A stretch of 64,000 nucleotides of DNA. It comes from Paenibacillus contaminans (GTDB lineage Bacteria > Bacillota > Bacilli > Paenibacillales > NBRC-103111). Both the position numbers and the translations under genes were made by a program. The notes beneath the pieces are model-generated. The model was not told the DNA's origin and searched no databases. It saw only the letters and a program-made list of their open reading frames with translations. How positions within the stretch are numbered: the stretch's first letter is position 1; every line of letters begins with the position of its first letter. Where the stretch lies: the NCBI RefSeq assembly GCF_003285015.1, contig NZ_QMFB01000001.1, forward strand, positions 186,001 to 250,000, in the 5' to 3' direction. This document shows positions 51,079 to 60,100 of the stretch, piece after piece.

Positions 51079-51108
51079 AGCGGCTGCCGCAAGAAGGAGG
51101 GGTCCGCC

Positions 51109-54100
51109 ATGGGCCGCGCGAAGCATAAGGCAAGATTCGTTACCGCTTCCGCTTTATTCGACGGTCATGATGCCTCTATCAACATCATGCGCAGAATGCT
51201 GCAGGCGAGCGGCGCCGAAGTCGTCCACCTCGGCCATAACCGCTCCGCTCTCGAGGTCGTGGAGGCGGCGATCCAGGAGGATGTACGGGGGATTGCCGTT
51301 TCCTCCTATCAAGGCGGTCATATGGAATATTTCAAGTATATGATCGACCTGCTTCAAGCAAAGGGCGCCGGACATATTCGGATTTACGGCGGAGGCGGAG
51401 GCGTCATTTTGCCGGCGGAAATCAAAGAGCTGCACGCTTACGGGGTGTCCCGCATCTTTTCGCCGGAGGACGGAAGAACGCTCGGCTTGCAAGGGATGAT
51501 CGACGTGATGATCGAGCAGTGCGTAACTCCGCGTTCCAAAGATGTTGTTCCGGATTTGGAGGCGTTGTTCCGGAAGGATCACCGGAGCGTCGCCGAGTGG
51601 ATCACCGCTGCGGAAAAAACCGCCGCCGGCGAGCCGGTCCCCATGGAGGTGCTGAAAGCGCTGGATGGCTTGAAGCAGCGCTCCGGTAACGCTCCCGTCG
51701 TCGGCATCACAGGTACGGGCGGCGCGGGCAAAAGCTCGGTGACCGACGAGCTTGTCCGCCGGCTGCTGAGACACGACCCGGCTGTGACGATCGCGGTTTT
51801 GTCGGCGGATCCGACGAAGCAGCGGACGGGCGGCGCGCTGCTCGGCGACCGTATCCGGATGAATGCCGTTTTTTCCGAACGCGTTTATATGCGCAGCATG
51901 GCGACGCGGGCATCCGGGAAGGAGCTGCCTGACGCAATCGGCCAATCGATAGCCGTGCTGAAGGCGGCGGGCTTCGACCTCGTTATTGTCGAAACGAGCG
52001 GAATCGGGCAAGGCGACAGAAGCATAGCGGAAGTCGCCGACGTTTCCGTTTATGTGATGACCGGCGAGTTTGGAGCTTCCACTCAGCTGGAAAAAATCGA
52101 GATGATCGACGAAGCCGATCTGATCGTTATCAATAAATTCGAGCGTAAAGGATCGGCGGACGCGCTTCGCAGCGTCCAGAAGCAGATGCAGCGGAGCCGC
52201 GGCTTGTTCGAACAGCCTTACGAGACGATGCCCGTGTTCGGGACGATCGCCAGCCGATTTCATGATGACGGCGTCAATTCGCTTTTTGCCGCGCTTATCG
52301 GTGTGCTGAACCGGAAGTGTGCGTTCAACCTTAAACTGCCGGAGCTGTCCCCGGCGTCAGCTGCAGCAGCTGCGGGGCAGCGCCATACGGTCATTCCGGG
52401 CGAGCGGACTCGGTATTTGAGCGAAATCGTGCGCGCTTTACGCGATTACCGGGCCTTTGTCGAACGCGAGGCGGCATGCGCCAGAGCGTGCTACCGGATC
52501 GAAGGGGCGATCGAAGCGCTGCGGCAGGAAGAGCCGCTGCAGCCGGAGCCGATTCAAGCGCTGGAACGGCTTAAACGCAAGCACGAAGAGCGGCTTCATT
52601 CCGAAACGCGCCGTATGCTCGAACAGTGGCCGGAGCTGGTTCGGTCGTATGCGGGTTTGGAGGCTTCGGCTGTTTCCGTGAAAGGAGAAAACGCTGCGTT
52701 TGCGACCGTCACCATGTCCGGCTTGCGCGTGCCGAAGGTGAGTTTGCCGGCCTTTCGGGATTGGGGTGATCTCGTCGGTTGGTTTTACCGCGAAAATGTT
52801 CCCGGCCGGTTCCCGTACACCGCCGGCGTGTTTCCGTTCAAACGGACCGCGGAGGATCCGAAACGCCAATTTGCCGGCGAGGGAACGCCGGAAAGAACGA
52901 ACCGCCGCTTTCATTACTTATCGCAAAACGATGAGGCCAAACGGCTGAGCACCGCATTCGATTCCGTAACGCTTTACGGCGAGAATCCCGACGTGCGGCC
53001 GGATATTTTCGGAAAAATCGGAGAGAGCGGCGTCAGCGTCTGCACGCTGGACGATATGAACAAGCTGTACGCAGGCTTTGACCTGTGCCATCCGGCGACA
53101 TCGGTATCCATGACGATTAACGGACCCGCGCCGATTCTTCTCGCCATGTTTATGAATACGGCGATTTCGTACCGGCTCGAGCGCTTCCGGGAGGCGAACG
53201 GGCGGGAGCCGGCGGAGGATGAGGCGGATGCCATTCGCAAGGAAACGCTGAAGCAGGTGCGCGGGACCGTTCAAGCGGATATTTTAAAGGAGGACCAGGG
53301 GCAAAATACGTGCATTTTTTCCACCGAATTTGCGCTTCGGATGATGGGAGACGTGCAGCAATATTTTATCGAGCATGAGGTGAGCCATTATTATTCGATT
53401 TCGATTTCCGGATACCATATCGCGGAGGCGGGCGCCAATCCGATTTCCCAGCTCGCTTTTACGCTGGCTAACGGTTTTACGTATGTGGAATATTTTTTGT
53501 CCAGGGGGATGCGGATCGACGATTTTGCGCCGAATTTGTCGTTTTTCTTCAGCAACGGGCTGGACCCCGAATATACCGTTATCGGCAGGGTGGCCAGGCG
53601 GATTTGGGCGGTTGTGATGAAGGAGAAATATAAAGCGAACGAGCGCAGCCAGAAGCTGAAATATCATATCCAGACGTCGGGCCGTTCATTGCACGCGCAA
53701 GAAATCGATTTTAACGATATTCGCACGACACTGCAGGCGCTTATGGCGATTTTGGACAATTGCAATTCGCTTCACACGAATTCGTATGACGAAGCGATTA
53801 CGACGCCGACGGAGGAGTCGGTCCGCAGAGCGGTGGCGATTCAGCTGATTATCGGCAAAGAGCTTGGTCTTGTCAAAAACGAAAATATGCTGCAGGGCTC
53901 GTTTATCGTCGAGGAGCTGACCGCGCTTGTCGAGGAGGCCGTCCTGCTCGAGCTGGAGCGGATCAGCGATAGGGGAGGCGTGCTCGGCGCAATGGAAACG
54001 CAGTATCAGCGAGGTAAAATTCAAGACGAGTCGCTAGTTTACGAAACGAAAAAGCATAACGGCGAGCTGCCGATCATCGGCGTCAACACGTTTTTGCGGG

Positions 54101-54363
54101 CGGATCGTCACGCGGAAACGGAAACGAGCATTCCGATCGCCCGCGCTTCCTTGCAGGAAAAACAGCAGCAAATCGGCAATTTGCAAGCTTTTCACGAAAG
54201 AAACAAGGGGACGGTGCAGGCGGCGTTATCCGAGCTGCAGAGGGTGGCGCTGGAGGGCGGCAATATTTTCGCCGAGCTGATGAATACGGTCAAGGCGGCT
54301 AGCCTCGGTCAAATTACGCATGCGCTTTACGAGGTCGGGGGCCGGTATCGGAGAAATATGTAG
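51109..54363 (+). CDS. icmF: Fused isobutyryl-CoA mutase (IcmF)
   Basis: 1084 residues in the IcmF order: an N-terminal B12-binding domain (about 1-140; [18 protein letters not shown] with the Co-ligating His20, SSYQGGH, YGGGGGV), a MeaI-type GTPase (about 180-400; Walker [10 protein letters not shown] near 203), then the substrate TIM-barrel (about 530-1084; [20 protein letters not shown]). It interconverts isobutyryl-CoA and n-butyryl-CoA with adenosylcobalamin, and the GTPase domain loads and protects the cofactor. Some members prefer isovaleryl-/pivalyl-CoA. With the linked dehydrogenases it would route valine-derived isobutyryl-CoA into straight-chain oxidation. GAAGGAGG precedes the ATG. 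Confidence 0.95.
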   Translation: MGRAKHKARFVTASALFDGHDASINIMRRMLQASGAEVVHLGHNRSALEVVEAAIQEDVRGIAVSSYQGGHMEYFKYMIDLLQAKGAGHIRIYGGGGGVILPAEIKELHAYGVSRIFSPEDGRTLGLQGMIDVMIEQCVTPRSKDVVPDLEALFRKDHRSVAEWITAAEKTAAGEPVPMEVLKALDGLKQRSGNAPVVGITGTGGAGKSSVTDELVRRLLRHDPAVTIAVLSADPTKQRTGGALLGDRIRMNAVFSERVYMRSMATRASGKELPDAIGQSIAVLKAAGFDLVIVETSGIGQGDRSIAEVADVSVYVMTGEFGASTQLEKIEMIDEADLIVINKFERKGSADALRSVQKQMQRSRGLFEQPYETMPVFGTIASRFHDDGVNSLFAALIGVLNRKCAFNLKLPELSPASAAAAAGQRHTVIPGERTRYLSEIVRALRDYRAFVEREAACARACYRIEGAIEALRQEEPLQPEPIQALERLKRKHEERLHSETRRMLEQWPELVRSYAGLEASAVSVKGENAAFATVTMSGLRVPKVSLPAFRDWGDLVGWFYRENVPGRFPYTAGVFPFKRTAEDPKRQFAGEGTPERTNRRFHYLSQNDEAKRLSTAFDSVTLYGENPDVRPDIFGKIGESGVSVCTLDDMNKLYAGFDLCHPATSVSMTINGPAPILLAMFMNTAISYRLERFREANGREPAEDEADAIRKETLKQVRGTVQADILKEDQGQNTCIFSTEFALRMMGDVQQYFIEHEVSHYYSISISGYHIAEAGANPISQLAFTLANGFTYVEYFLSRGMRIDDFAPNLSFFFSNGLDPEYTVIGRVARRIWAVVMKEKYKANERSQKLKYHIQTSGRSLHAQEIDFNDIRTTLQALMAILDNCNSLHTNSYDEAITTPTEESVRRAVAIQLIIGKELGLVKNENMLQGSFIVEELTALVEEAVLLELERISDRGGVLGAMETQYQRGKIQDESLVYETKKHNGELPIIGVNTFLRADRHAETETSIPIARASLQEKQQQIGNLQAFHERNKGTVQAALSELQRVALEGGNIFAELMNTVKAASLGQITHALYEVGGRYRRNM

Positions 54364-54374
54364 GGGGGAGCGCC

Positions 54375-55388
54375 ATGCAGCCGCATCGTTTCAAGAGGCA
54401 TCGGCAGTACGGATTATCGGATGAACAAGCGATCGGCATGTATACGTACATGCTGCTGGCCCGAAAGTTTGACGAGCGGACGCTGACGCTGCAGCGTGCC
54501 GGGAAAATCGCCTTCCATGTTTCCGGCATCGGCCAAGAAACGGCGCAGGTGGCGGCGGCTTATGCGCTGCGAAAGCGGCATGACTGGTTTCTGCCCTATT
54601 ACCGCGATTATGCCTTCGTTCTGGCAATCGGCATGACGTCGAGAGAGCTGATGCTGTCCGTATTCGCGAAAGCGGAGGATCCGAATAGCGGCGGCAGGCA
54701 AATGCCGGGACATTTCGGCTGCAAACGATTGAATATCGTTAGCGGCTCGAGTCCGGTGTCGACCCAAGTGGCGCATGCTGCGGGCGTCGCTTTCTCGATG
54801 AAAAGAAAAGGCGATGACCGCGTCGCCTTCGTGACGTTCGGGGAAGGCGCGAGCAACCAGGGCGATGTGCATGAAAGCTTCAATTTTGCGGCGATCCATA
54901 AGCTGCCGGTTATTTTCATGTGCGAAAACAACCAGTATGCGATTTCCATACCGGCGCACAAGCAGGTTGCAGGCAGTGTAGCCGGGCGCGCGGCGGGTTA
55001 CGGCTTTCCCGGCGTGCGCGTCGACGGCAACGACGTGTTCGAGGTGTACCGTACGGTGAAGGATGCGGCTGCGCGCGCGCTGCGCGGCGACGGGCCGACC
55101 TTGATCGAAACGATGCTGTACCGGTTGTCGCCGCACTCGACGGCGGACGACGACATGCTGTATCGGACAAAGGAAGAGGTGGATTACCACAAGCTAAAGG
55201 ACGGGGTGCTGCAGTACCGGCGTTACTTGCTCGATTGCGGTATTTTGACGGATGAGGAGGACGAGGCGTTGACCGCAATGGTCATGCGGGAAATCGACGA
55301 AGCGACGGCTTACGCCGATCAGGCGGCTTATCCGGCTCAGGAGGATACGCTGCGGCATGTGTATGCGGAGGAAAACCGGTCCGGGTAG
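54375..55388 (+). CDS. Branched-chain 2-oxoacid/pyruvate dehydrogenase E1 alpha subunit
   Basis: 337 residues. Thiamine diphosphate motif FGEGASNQGDVHESFNFAAI ... CENNQYAIS and the phosphorylation-loop region YRLSPHSTADDD; the N-terminus LSDEQAIGMYTYMLLARKFD fits BkdAA. E1 works as an alpha2beta2 unit, yet no E1-beta, E2 or E3 gene follows: the next 420 bases are non-coding. The partner must be elsewhere or has been lost. Located 11 bases after icmF, so co-transcribed. It fits the theme of branched amino-acid breakdown. Confidence 0.9.
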   Translation: MQPHRFKRHRQYGLSDEQAIGMYTYMLLARKFDERTLTLQRAGKIAFHVSGIGQETAQVAAAYALRKRHDWFLPYYRDYAFVLAIGMTSRELMLSVFAKAEDPNSGGRQMPGHFGCKRLNIVSGSSPVSTQVAHAAGVAFSMKRKGDDRVAFVTFGEGASNQGDVHESFNFAAIHKLPVIFMCENNQYAISIPAHKQVAGSVAGRAAGYGFPGVRVDGNDVFEVYRTVKDAAARALRGDGPTLIETMLYRLSPHSTADDDMLYRTKEEVDYHKLKDGVLQYRRYLLDCGILTDEEDEALTAMVMREIDEATAYADQAAYPAQEDTLRHVYAEENRSG

Positions 55389-55467
55389 AATCGAACCGGA
55401 TTCGGAAGGTTGTATCCGGTTGGCAGCATGGAGGCGTTTGGGCTAAGGCTGTTATCGCTAATGGTTG

Positions 55468-55518
55468 AAAAGCTGTTATCCGGTCGCGATGAAATCGACT
55501 GGGGACGGCTTTTTTTGT
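55468..55518 (+). terminator. Likely terminator of the acyl-CoA cluster
   Basis: An imperfect long stem (AAAGC, TCC, TCG and CGAT arms pairing with ATCG, GGGGA and GGCTTT) ends in TTTTTTTG. Confidence 0.6.
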
Positions 55519-55766
55519 ATACAAGTAACGGGGGGGGATCAAAGTATAGAAGAAAGTTGTGATTGCCATGGCAAACTATACAAACACCCTGTCGCTTCTA
55601 CATGCCGGGAAGCTTGTCAACGAGTTGAGCGCTAAATCGTTTCGGAACATAACGTCTCTTTAGGTGAGGCGAGTTCTAAAGGAAGCCACGCCCGTTATTC
55701 TGCTTAAAAAGCTTTTTCCAAAACTAACGGATCATTGGTAGAGGTTGAAGTGAAAGCCCTGCATTA

Positions 55767-55775
55767 TGGTATACT
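55767..55775 (+). promoter_or_regulatory. Extended -10 promoter of the DUF1697 gene
   Basis: TGGTATACT is an extended -10 (TGnTATACT). A weak TTGAAG lies 19 bases upstream of the hexamer. The start codon is 36 bases downstream. Confidence 0.5.
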
Positions 55776-55811
55776 GTTTGCGGTCATACTTTTAGAAAGC
55801 GGGTACTCGAT

Positions 55812-56354
55812 ATGAATACATACATCGCGCTGCTGCGCGGCATAAATGTAAGCGGGCAAAAGCTGATCAAAATGGCCCATCTAAAAGAAGTTTTCGAAAC
55901 GATGCCGTTCGGCCGGGTACGCACGTATATTCAAAGCGGCAATGTGCTGTTCGAATCGGACGATCGCAATACGGACGAGTTGTGCGTTCGGATCGAGCGC
56001 AAGCTGAAGGAGGTTTATGGCTTCGATGTTTCCGTCGTCATCAGGTCCGTAGGCGACCTGGACGCGATAATCGCCCGGAATCCGTTCCTTGTCGACATGC
56101 TTAAGGATGGCGAGAAATTATATGTCTCCTTCTTGTCCAAGGAGCCGGCAGCTGAGGCAATGGAAAAGCTGATGTCATATCGGAGCGAAGCGGACGATTT
56201 CCAGATCATCGGACGCGAGGTTTACTTGTTGAGCCGGCAGGGCTACGGCAAATCGCTTATTTCCAACAACTTTGTCGAGAAAAAGCTGGGCGTTATCGCT
56301 ACGACTCGCAATTGGGAGACAGTCAACAAGCTGGCGGTTATGGGCAAGGAGTAA
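55812..56354 (+). CDS. DUF1697 family protein
   Basis: 180 residues. The N-terminus YIALLRGINVSGQKLIKMAH LK and YIQSGNVLFES, and the C-terminal LLSRQGYGKSLISNNFVEKK and TTRNWETVNKL, are the family hallmarks. Function unknown; cytoplasmic. Monocistronic with its own extended -10 promoter. Confidence 0.92.
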   Translation: MNTYIALLRGINVSGQKLIKMAHLKEVFETMPFGRVRTYIQSGNVLFESDDRNTDELCVRIERKLKEVYGFDVSVVIRSVGDLDAIIARNPFLVDMLKDGEKLYVSFLSKEPAAEAMEKLMSYRSEADDFQIIGREVYLLSRQGYGKSLISNNFVEKKLGVIATTRNWETVNKLAVMGKE

Positions 56355-56709
56355 GCTGAAAGGTTTGGTTCTATAATTAATGAAGTTAACTATTAATGAA
56401 ATAAATGAAGTTGTTGTGAAGAGATTTTCATGTCGTTCCCTGTCATATAGCGTACGGATAAACCATTCCCCTTATAAATCGGAGAACCCCTCGCGAGTAA
56501 ATCGAATATAGCCTCCCATTCCGTTTATTGCAGCGGATCCGGAGGCTATATTCGAATGTCATGCTATTATAATAGAAATAGTCTGGATGAGGAGGAAATC
56601 GCCCGGCATAACATCTGGTTAATAGGTAGAGAACGCATAGATTACTAAATATTACTTGTGCTCATCCGTTCGTTTCTTTGTTATTCTTGAAGCGAAGGGT
56701 GGGATCCGG
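56355..56709. other. Non-coding gap with a large inverted repeat
   Basis: No gene seen. The main feature is a perfect 15-base inverted repeat TCGAATATAGCCTCC / GGAGGCTATATTCGA (56502-56516 and 56541-56555) around a 24-base loop, without a T-run. AT-rich sequence with TTAACTATTAATGAAATAAA precedes it. Confidence 0.55.
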
Positions 56710-56874
56710 ATGTTATATCATGTCATTCATACGCGAACATTTGAAGTGAAAACGATGAATCCAAACGATATATTGGATATGGAGTATGATGATGAGGATC
56801 GGGTAATCATCACAGGGCATGATCAGCAAAATTACTATTTGCTGGCCAGTAAAGACCTAATAACCGAGCCATAG
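56710..56874 (+). CDS. Small hypothetical protein, 54 residues
   Basis: ATG 56710 after AAGGGTGGGA. The sequence (MLYHVIHTRTFEVKTMNPND ... YDDEDRVIITGHDQQNYYLL) is acidic and looks like a small beta-rich cytoplasmic protein. A terminator follows at once. No family recognised. Confidence 0.6.
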   Translation: MLYHVIHTRTFEVKTMNPNDILDMEYDDEDRVIITGHDQQNYYLLASKDLITEP

Positions 56875-56882
56875 TAAAGTAT

Positions 56883-56913
56883 GGGGCCTGCGCGAATGCG
56901 GGCCTTTTTTTGT
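56883..56913 (+). terminator. Terminator of the small hypothetical gene
   Basis: GGGGCCTGC and GCGGGCC arms around GCGAAT with one mismatch, followed by TTTTTTTG. Confidence 0.75.
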
Positions 56914-56965
56914 TGGCAAAAATGAAGTCAAACTTATTTGCAAAAACGTTTCTTCGGTATATACT

Positions 56966-56984
56966 GTATATATACGATATATAC
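56966..56984 (+). promoter_or_regulatory. Probable operator of the GntR regulator
   Basis: GTATATATACGATATATAC is an inverted repeat (GTATATA-TACGA-TATATAC), followed by a further GATATACG. It lies 26 bases before the regulator start, where a YtrA-type repressor would act. Confidence 0.5.
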
Positions 56985-57010
56985 GATATACGATTTGATG
57001 GGGTGTTATC

Positions 57011-57391
57011 ATGAATCTATCCGTATCCCTAACGTCCGGGGAACCGATTTATTCGCAAATCAAGGAGCAAATCAAAAATCAGATATTGACGGGACGGCTG
57101 CAGGAAGGCGAGCATCTGCCTTCGATCCGCACGCTTGCTCAAACGCTTAAAATAAGCGTGATCACAACGAAGCGAGCCTATGACGATTTGGAGCAGGAAG
57201 GTCTCGTCGTATCGGTATCGGGCAAAGGCACCTTCGTATCAGGCACCAATGCGCACTCGCTGCGCGAGATCAAATACCGGGAGCTGGAGGAGCAAATCAA
57301 GTCGATTGCGGCGCAAAGCAGAGCGCTCGGTTTGAAACGCGCGGAAGTGAAGCAGCTATTTGACATTTTCTTTGGCGAGGAGAATGAATGA
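57011..57391 (+). CDS. GntR family regulator (YtrA-like)
   Basis: 126 residues. The GntR winged helix (GEPIYSQIKEQIKNQILTGR, then LPSIRTLAQTLKISVITTKR AYDDL) is followed by a short dimerising tail of about 50 residues, the YtrA type. Such proteins repress a linked ABC transporter operon and respond to cell-envelope antibiotics in B. subtilis. The next gene overlaps its stop. Confidence 0.9.
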   Translation: MNLSVSLTSGEPIYSQIKEQIKNQILTGRLQEGEHLPSIRTLAQTLKISVITTKRAYDDLEQEGLVVSVSGKGTFVSGTNAHSLREIKYRELEEQIKSIAAQSRALGLKRAEVKQLFDIFFGEENE

Positions 57392-58242
57392 TGCCCATTA
57401 TTGAATTTCGCGGATTTTCCAAACGCAACGGAGATTTCCGGCTGGAGGATGTAAGCTTCCAAGTCGAACAAGGTTATATTACCGGCTTGATAGGCCCGAA
57501 CGGCTCGGGTAAAACGACCCTCATCCGCTCCATGATGAATTTGGTTCGTCCGGATGCGGGCGAGGTGCTTGTGTTCGGCGATTCCTACGCGTTTAAGGAG
57601 CGGGAAATCAAACGCAGGATCGGCTTCGTGTACGATGAGGATTATTTCTATGATCATTTGACGATTAACGAAATGAGGAAAATCATCGCATCCTTTTATC
57701 CGTCCTGGAACGATTCGGTGTTCCATTCCTATTTGAAGCAGTTCGGCGTACCGGAAAAGCGGAAGGTCGGCGATTTGTCCAAAGGAACAAAAACGAAGTT
57801 CGCGCTCGCCGCTGCGCTGGCCCATGAACCGGAGCTTCTGATTATGGATGAGCCGACGTCGGGGCTGGATCCCGTTTTTCGCAGAGAGGTGCTTTCGATA
57901 ATAAGCGAGTATATTCGGGACGGCGAACGGTCGGTGTTGTTTTCCACGCATATAAGCGCCGACTTGGAGCGTATCGCCGATTACATCGTTTATGTCCGAA
58001 ACGGGAAAATAAGGTTTACCGGCAGCAAGGAGCAGCTGCTGGATACTTATATGCTTGTCAAAGGACCGGTCGGCCTGCTTGAGCGTATGAAGCTTCCATT
58101 TGCGGGGATGTTGCAAACGGCGCTCGGGTTCGAAGGACTGCTTCCGATCGAGCATTATAGCGAAGAGCTGACGGGTGCCGGTGTTGCTGCGGAAAGGCCT
58201 ACGTTAGACGATATCCTGGTGTATACGCAGGGAGGGAAATGA
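57388..58242 (+). CDS. ABC transporter ATPase (YtrB-like)
   Basis: 284 residues. Walker A GPNGSGKTT (residues about 37-45), signature LSKGTKTKFALAAAL, Walker B LLIMDEPTSGLDPVF. LSKGT instead of LSGGQ is common in this group. Start could be ATG 57388 or 57391; GAGGAG is upstream. With the following membrane protein it forms an ABC transporter, probably for antibiotic resistance or lipid-linked substrates as in YtrBC. Translation is coupled to the GntR gene. Confidence 0.9.
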   Translation: MMPIIEFRGFSKRNGDFRLEDVSFQVEQGYITGLIGPNGSGKTTLIRSMMNLVRPDAGEVLVFGDSYAFKEREIKRRIGFVYDEDYFYDHLTINEMRKIIASFYPSWNDSVFHSYLKQFGVPEKRKVGDLSKGTKTKFALAAALAHEPELLIMDEPTSGLDPVFRREVLSIISEYIRDGERSVLFSTHISADLERIADYIVYVRNGKIRFTGSKEQLLDTYMLVKGPVGLLERMKLPFAGMLQTALGFEGLLPIEHYSEELTGAGVAAERPTLDDILVYTQGGK

Positions 58243-58244
58243 CG

Positions 58245-58910
58245 ATGGGACAGCTCATTATGAAAGATATCCGGATTCAGAAAAAGTACATTTTGCTCGG
58301 CTTTCTTTTTGTCGGTTTTGTCTTTTTTGCGCTCGGCGCTTTCGAAGGGCTGCCTCTTTCGATGCCGGCCGCTATTTTCAGCCATTTCCTCATTGTGGTT
58401 GCGAGCAAATCCGATGAAAAGAACAATAACGGTCGATTGCTCGCTTCTATGCCGTTAAGAAGACGCGACATCGTGACGGCGAAATATTTGGGTATGTTCG
58501 TTTTTGCGGCGTTTGCGTTCGCATTGACTGCCTTTTGGAGATTGTTGTCCGCCTCGGTATTGCCTGCGAATGAATTGCCATGGTTCGATTTGCCTTCTAC
58601 ATTGCTGACTATCGCCATTTTGCTCGTCTTTTATTCGATATATTTCCCGCTATTTTTTGCTTATGGCTCCCGAATTTCCCAGGTGCTCGATTTAGTCGTC
58701 ATCTTTGCGGTTGGCGGCGCCGTCGTCATTACATTTCGTATCATCGAATGGACGAACGGAGGAACGGGGATTTTGCTTCGCGACTGGTTATCGCCGGATT
58801 CCGGGCTTGATCTGACGACGATCGGTTTATGCGGGGCGGGCTTCGGTCTCGTATTAACGGTGATTTCTTGGTTTGCGGCAGTTGCGTTATATGAACGCAG
58901 AAGCTTGTAG
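58245..58910 (+). CDS. ABC-2 type transporter permease
   Basis: 221 residues, six membrane helices. ATG 58245 with GGAGGG 8 bases upstream is preferred over 58239. The first helices (YILLGFLFVGFVFFALGAF) and the MKDIRIQKKY N-terminus fit the ABC-2 transporter family of the YtrBC type; LLASMPLRRRDIVTAKYLGM is the conserved cytoplasmic loop. It is the channel partner of the preceding ATPase. Confidence 0.85.
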   Translation: MGQLIMKDIRIQKKYILLGFLFVGFVFFALGAFEGLPLSMPAAIFSHFLIVVASKSDEKNNNGRLLASMPLRRRDIVTAKYLGMFVFAAFAFALTAFWRLLSASVLPANELPWFDLPSTLLTIAILLVFYSIYFPLFFAYGSRISQVLDLVVIFAVGGAVVITFRIIEWTNGGTGILLRDWLSPDSGLDLTTIGLCGAGFGLVLTVISWFAAVALYERRSL

Positions 58911-58999
58911 AACGGATAAAAATTAATTCGTGCAAACATACGTTCTTTCATGGTATGATACGAATTGGAGAATAATGAGAGAATTCCGGGAGTGAATAG

Positions 59000-59179
59000 A
59001 TGACTAAGAATCAGGCAATCGACAAAGCGAAGAGATATTACCGGGAATCCGGCGATTCCTATTATGTCATGAGAGACGAGCAATCGGAATTTTATGTCGT
59101 CTTGAACAAAAGCCAATACCATGAACGGCTTATCGGTGATGCGGCCGGCCGCGAGTCCGTCGTGTTCAGCATCGAATAA
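59000..59179 (+). CDS. Small hypothetical protein, 59 residues
   Basis: ATG 59000 with CCGGGAG 7 bases upstream. The protein starts MTKNQAIDKAKRYYRESGDS and continues YYVMRDEQSEFYVVLNKSQY, with an open frame to TAA 59177-59179. It is polar, with no helix hydrophobic enough for a membrane. It is short but has a good ribosome site and codon use like its neighbours. No family recognised. Confidence 0.6.
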   Translation: MTKNQAIDKAKRYYRESGDSYYVMRDEQSEFYVVLNKSQYHERLIGDAAGRESVVFSIE

Positions 59180-59517
59180 CGGCTCCCGATACGGGGTGGA
59201 GGGGAATTCGCCATACGAACGGAAGCTAGTTTCGTTGATCGGCAAGCCATTCGCGGGATTGTCTCTAATTGGATAACCGCAGACTTCTAAGACGCCGGTA
59301 ATCGTTTATCCATACAAACATGCGACTTCAGTCGTGAGCGCTACATTGCCGGGTAGTACGGAAGTCGTGCCGGTCTCGGCTTTTTTGTCAATTTATTGTT
59401 TGCTTCTACAAATATGTCGGATTTCTGTCAACTGCAGGCTGTTTCTATCGATTTTTGCGCTTGCCTGGGAAATGTCCGGGTAATACCAGTGAAAAACATG
59501 CAGAAGGATGTGTGAAA
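59180..59517. other. Non-coding gap
   Basis: No gene seen. GGATAACCG...CGTTTATCC (59272-59311) loosely resembles the ends of the hairpin repeats. The closest thing to a terminator is CGGCTTTTTTG near 59390, with no clean stem. Confidence 0.4.
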
Positions 59518-59835
59518 ATGGCCATCGTACAAGTCACTATCGTTCCGCTCGGCACGGGGACGACTAGCGTAAGCGGCTATGTGGCGGCAACCCAGCAGGT
59601 GCTTGAGGAAGCGGCCGAAGCGATATCGTACCAGCTTACCCCGATGAGCACGATTATCGAAGGGGAGTTGGACGATCTGCTTGCCGTAGTCCGGCGAATG
59701 CATGAAGTGCCGTTCGATCGGGGAGCGGTTCGCGTCTCGACTTCCATAACAATCGATGATCGCAGAGACGTCAAAGGGACGATGGAGCAGAAGCTGCGCT
59801 CTGTCGAACAGAAGCTGCACGGTGAACGCGAGTGA
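59518..59835 (+). CDS. MTH1187/DUF77 family thiamine-binding-type protein
   Basis: 105 residues; MAIVQVTIVPLGTGTTSVSG YVAATQQVLEEAAEAI and YQLTPMSTIIEGELDDLLAV are the hallmarks of the MTH1187/YkoF-like fold, small cytoplasmic proteins shown to bind thiamine precursors in some species. It stands alone, with no thiamine gene nearby. AAGGATG lies upstream. Confidence 0.88.
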   Translation: MAIVQVTIVPLGTGTTSVSGYVAATQQVLEEAAEAISYQLTPMSTIIEGELDDLLAVVRRMHEVPFDRGAVRVSTSITIDDRRDVKGTMEQKLRSVEQKLHGERE

Positions 59836-59848
59836 TCGCGTTTTTTTA
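59826..59848 (+). terminator. Terminator overlapping the DUF77 gene end
   Basis: ACGCGA and TCGCGT form a perfect stem around GTGA, followed by TTTTTTT; the stop codon lies within the loop region. Confidence 0.8.
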
Positions 59849-59974
59849 AATAGAAGGAACTGCATAGCGTCATGAAAAATGTCCGGCAAAGTCTATCCTC
59901 GTCATGCGGCGTTCGCAACAGACGAAGGCTTGCGGGGCTTTTTTTGTTTCCAACCGTTTATCATGCGGGCAGGT

Positions 59975-60061
59975 TTCACAGTTTGTTAACAGGCGCTTCA
60001 CACATTGTTAACAGGTATAGCCCCGAGGAGTCATTTAAAGGGAGGCTGAACGGGATACAAT
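59975..60061 (+). promoter_or_regulatory. nos operon promoter with twin direct repeats
   Basis: TTCACANNTTGTTAACAGG occurs twice, at 59975-59993 and 59997-60015, exactly 22 bases apart. Downstream lie TTTAAA (60034-60039), 16 bases, TACAAT (60056-60061). The repeats are centred near -84 and -62 from the predicted start (about 60068), positions typical of an activator. The regulator is unknown. Confidence 0.55.
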
Positions 60062-60100
60062 GATAAAGAATTACGATTGACCGAAAGGAGGAGGAAGACG

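Larger units (their letters stand above)
55395..55811. other. Non-coding gap after the acyl-CoA cluster
   Basis: No gene seen. It contains a perfect stem AACCGGAT/ATCCGGTT (55395-55423), the terminator at 55468-55518, an ATAACG...CGTTAT inverted pair with inner GGCG/CGCC (55648-55698) and, at the end, an extended -10 promoter for the DUF1697 gene. Confidence 0.5.

Noticed and set aside
51160..51180. Altered B12 motif (DGHDAS instead of DxHxxG) in IcmF as a defect
   Set aside because: As far as I recall, IcmF proteins normally lack the last Gly of that motif, so this is family-typical.
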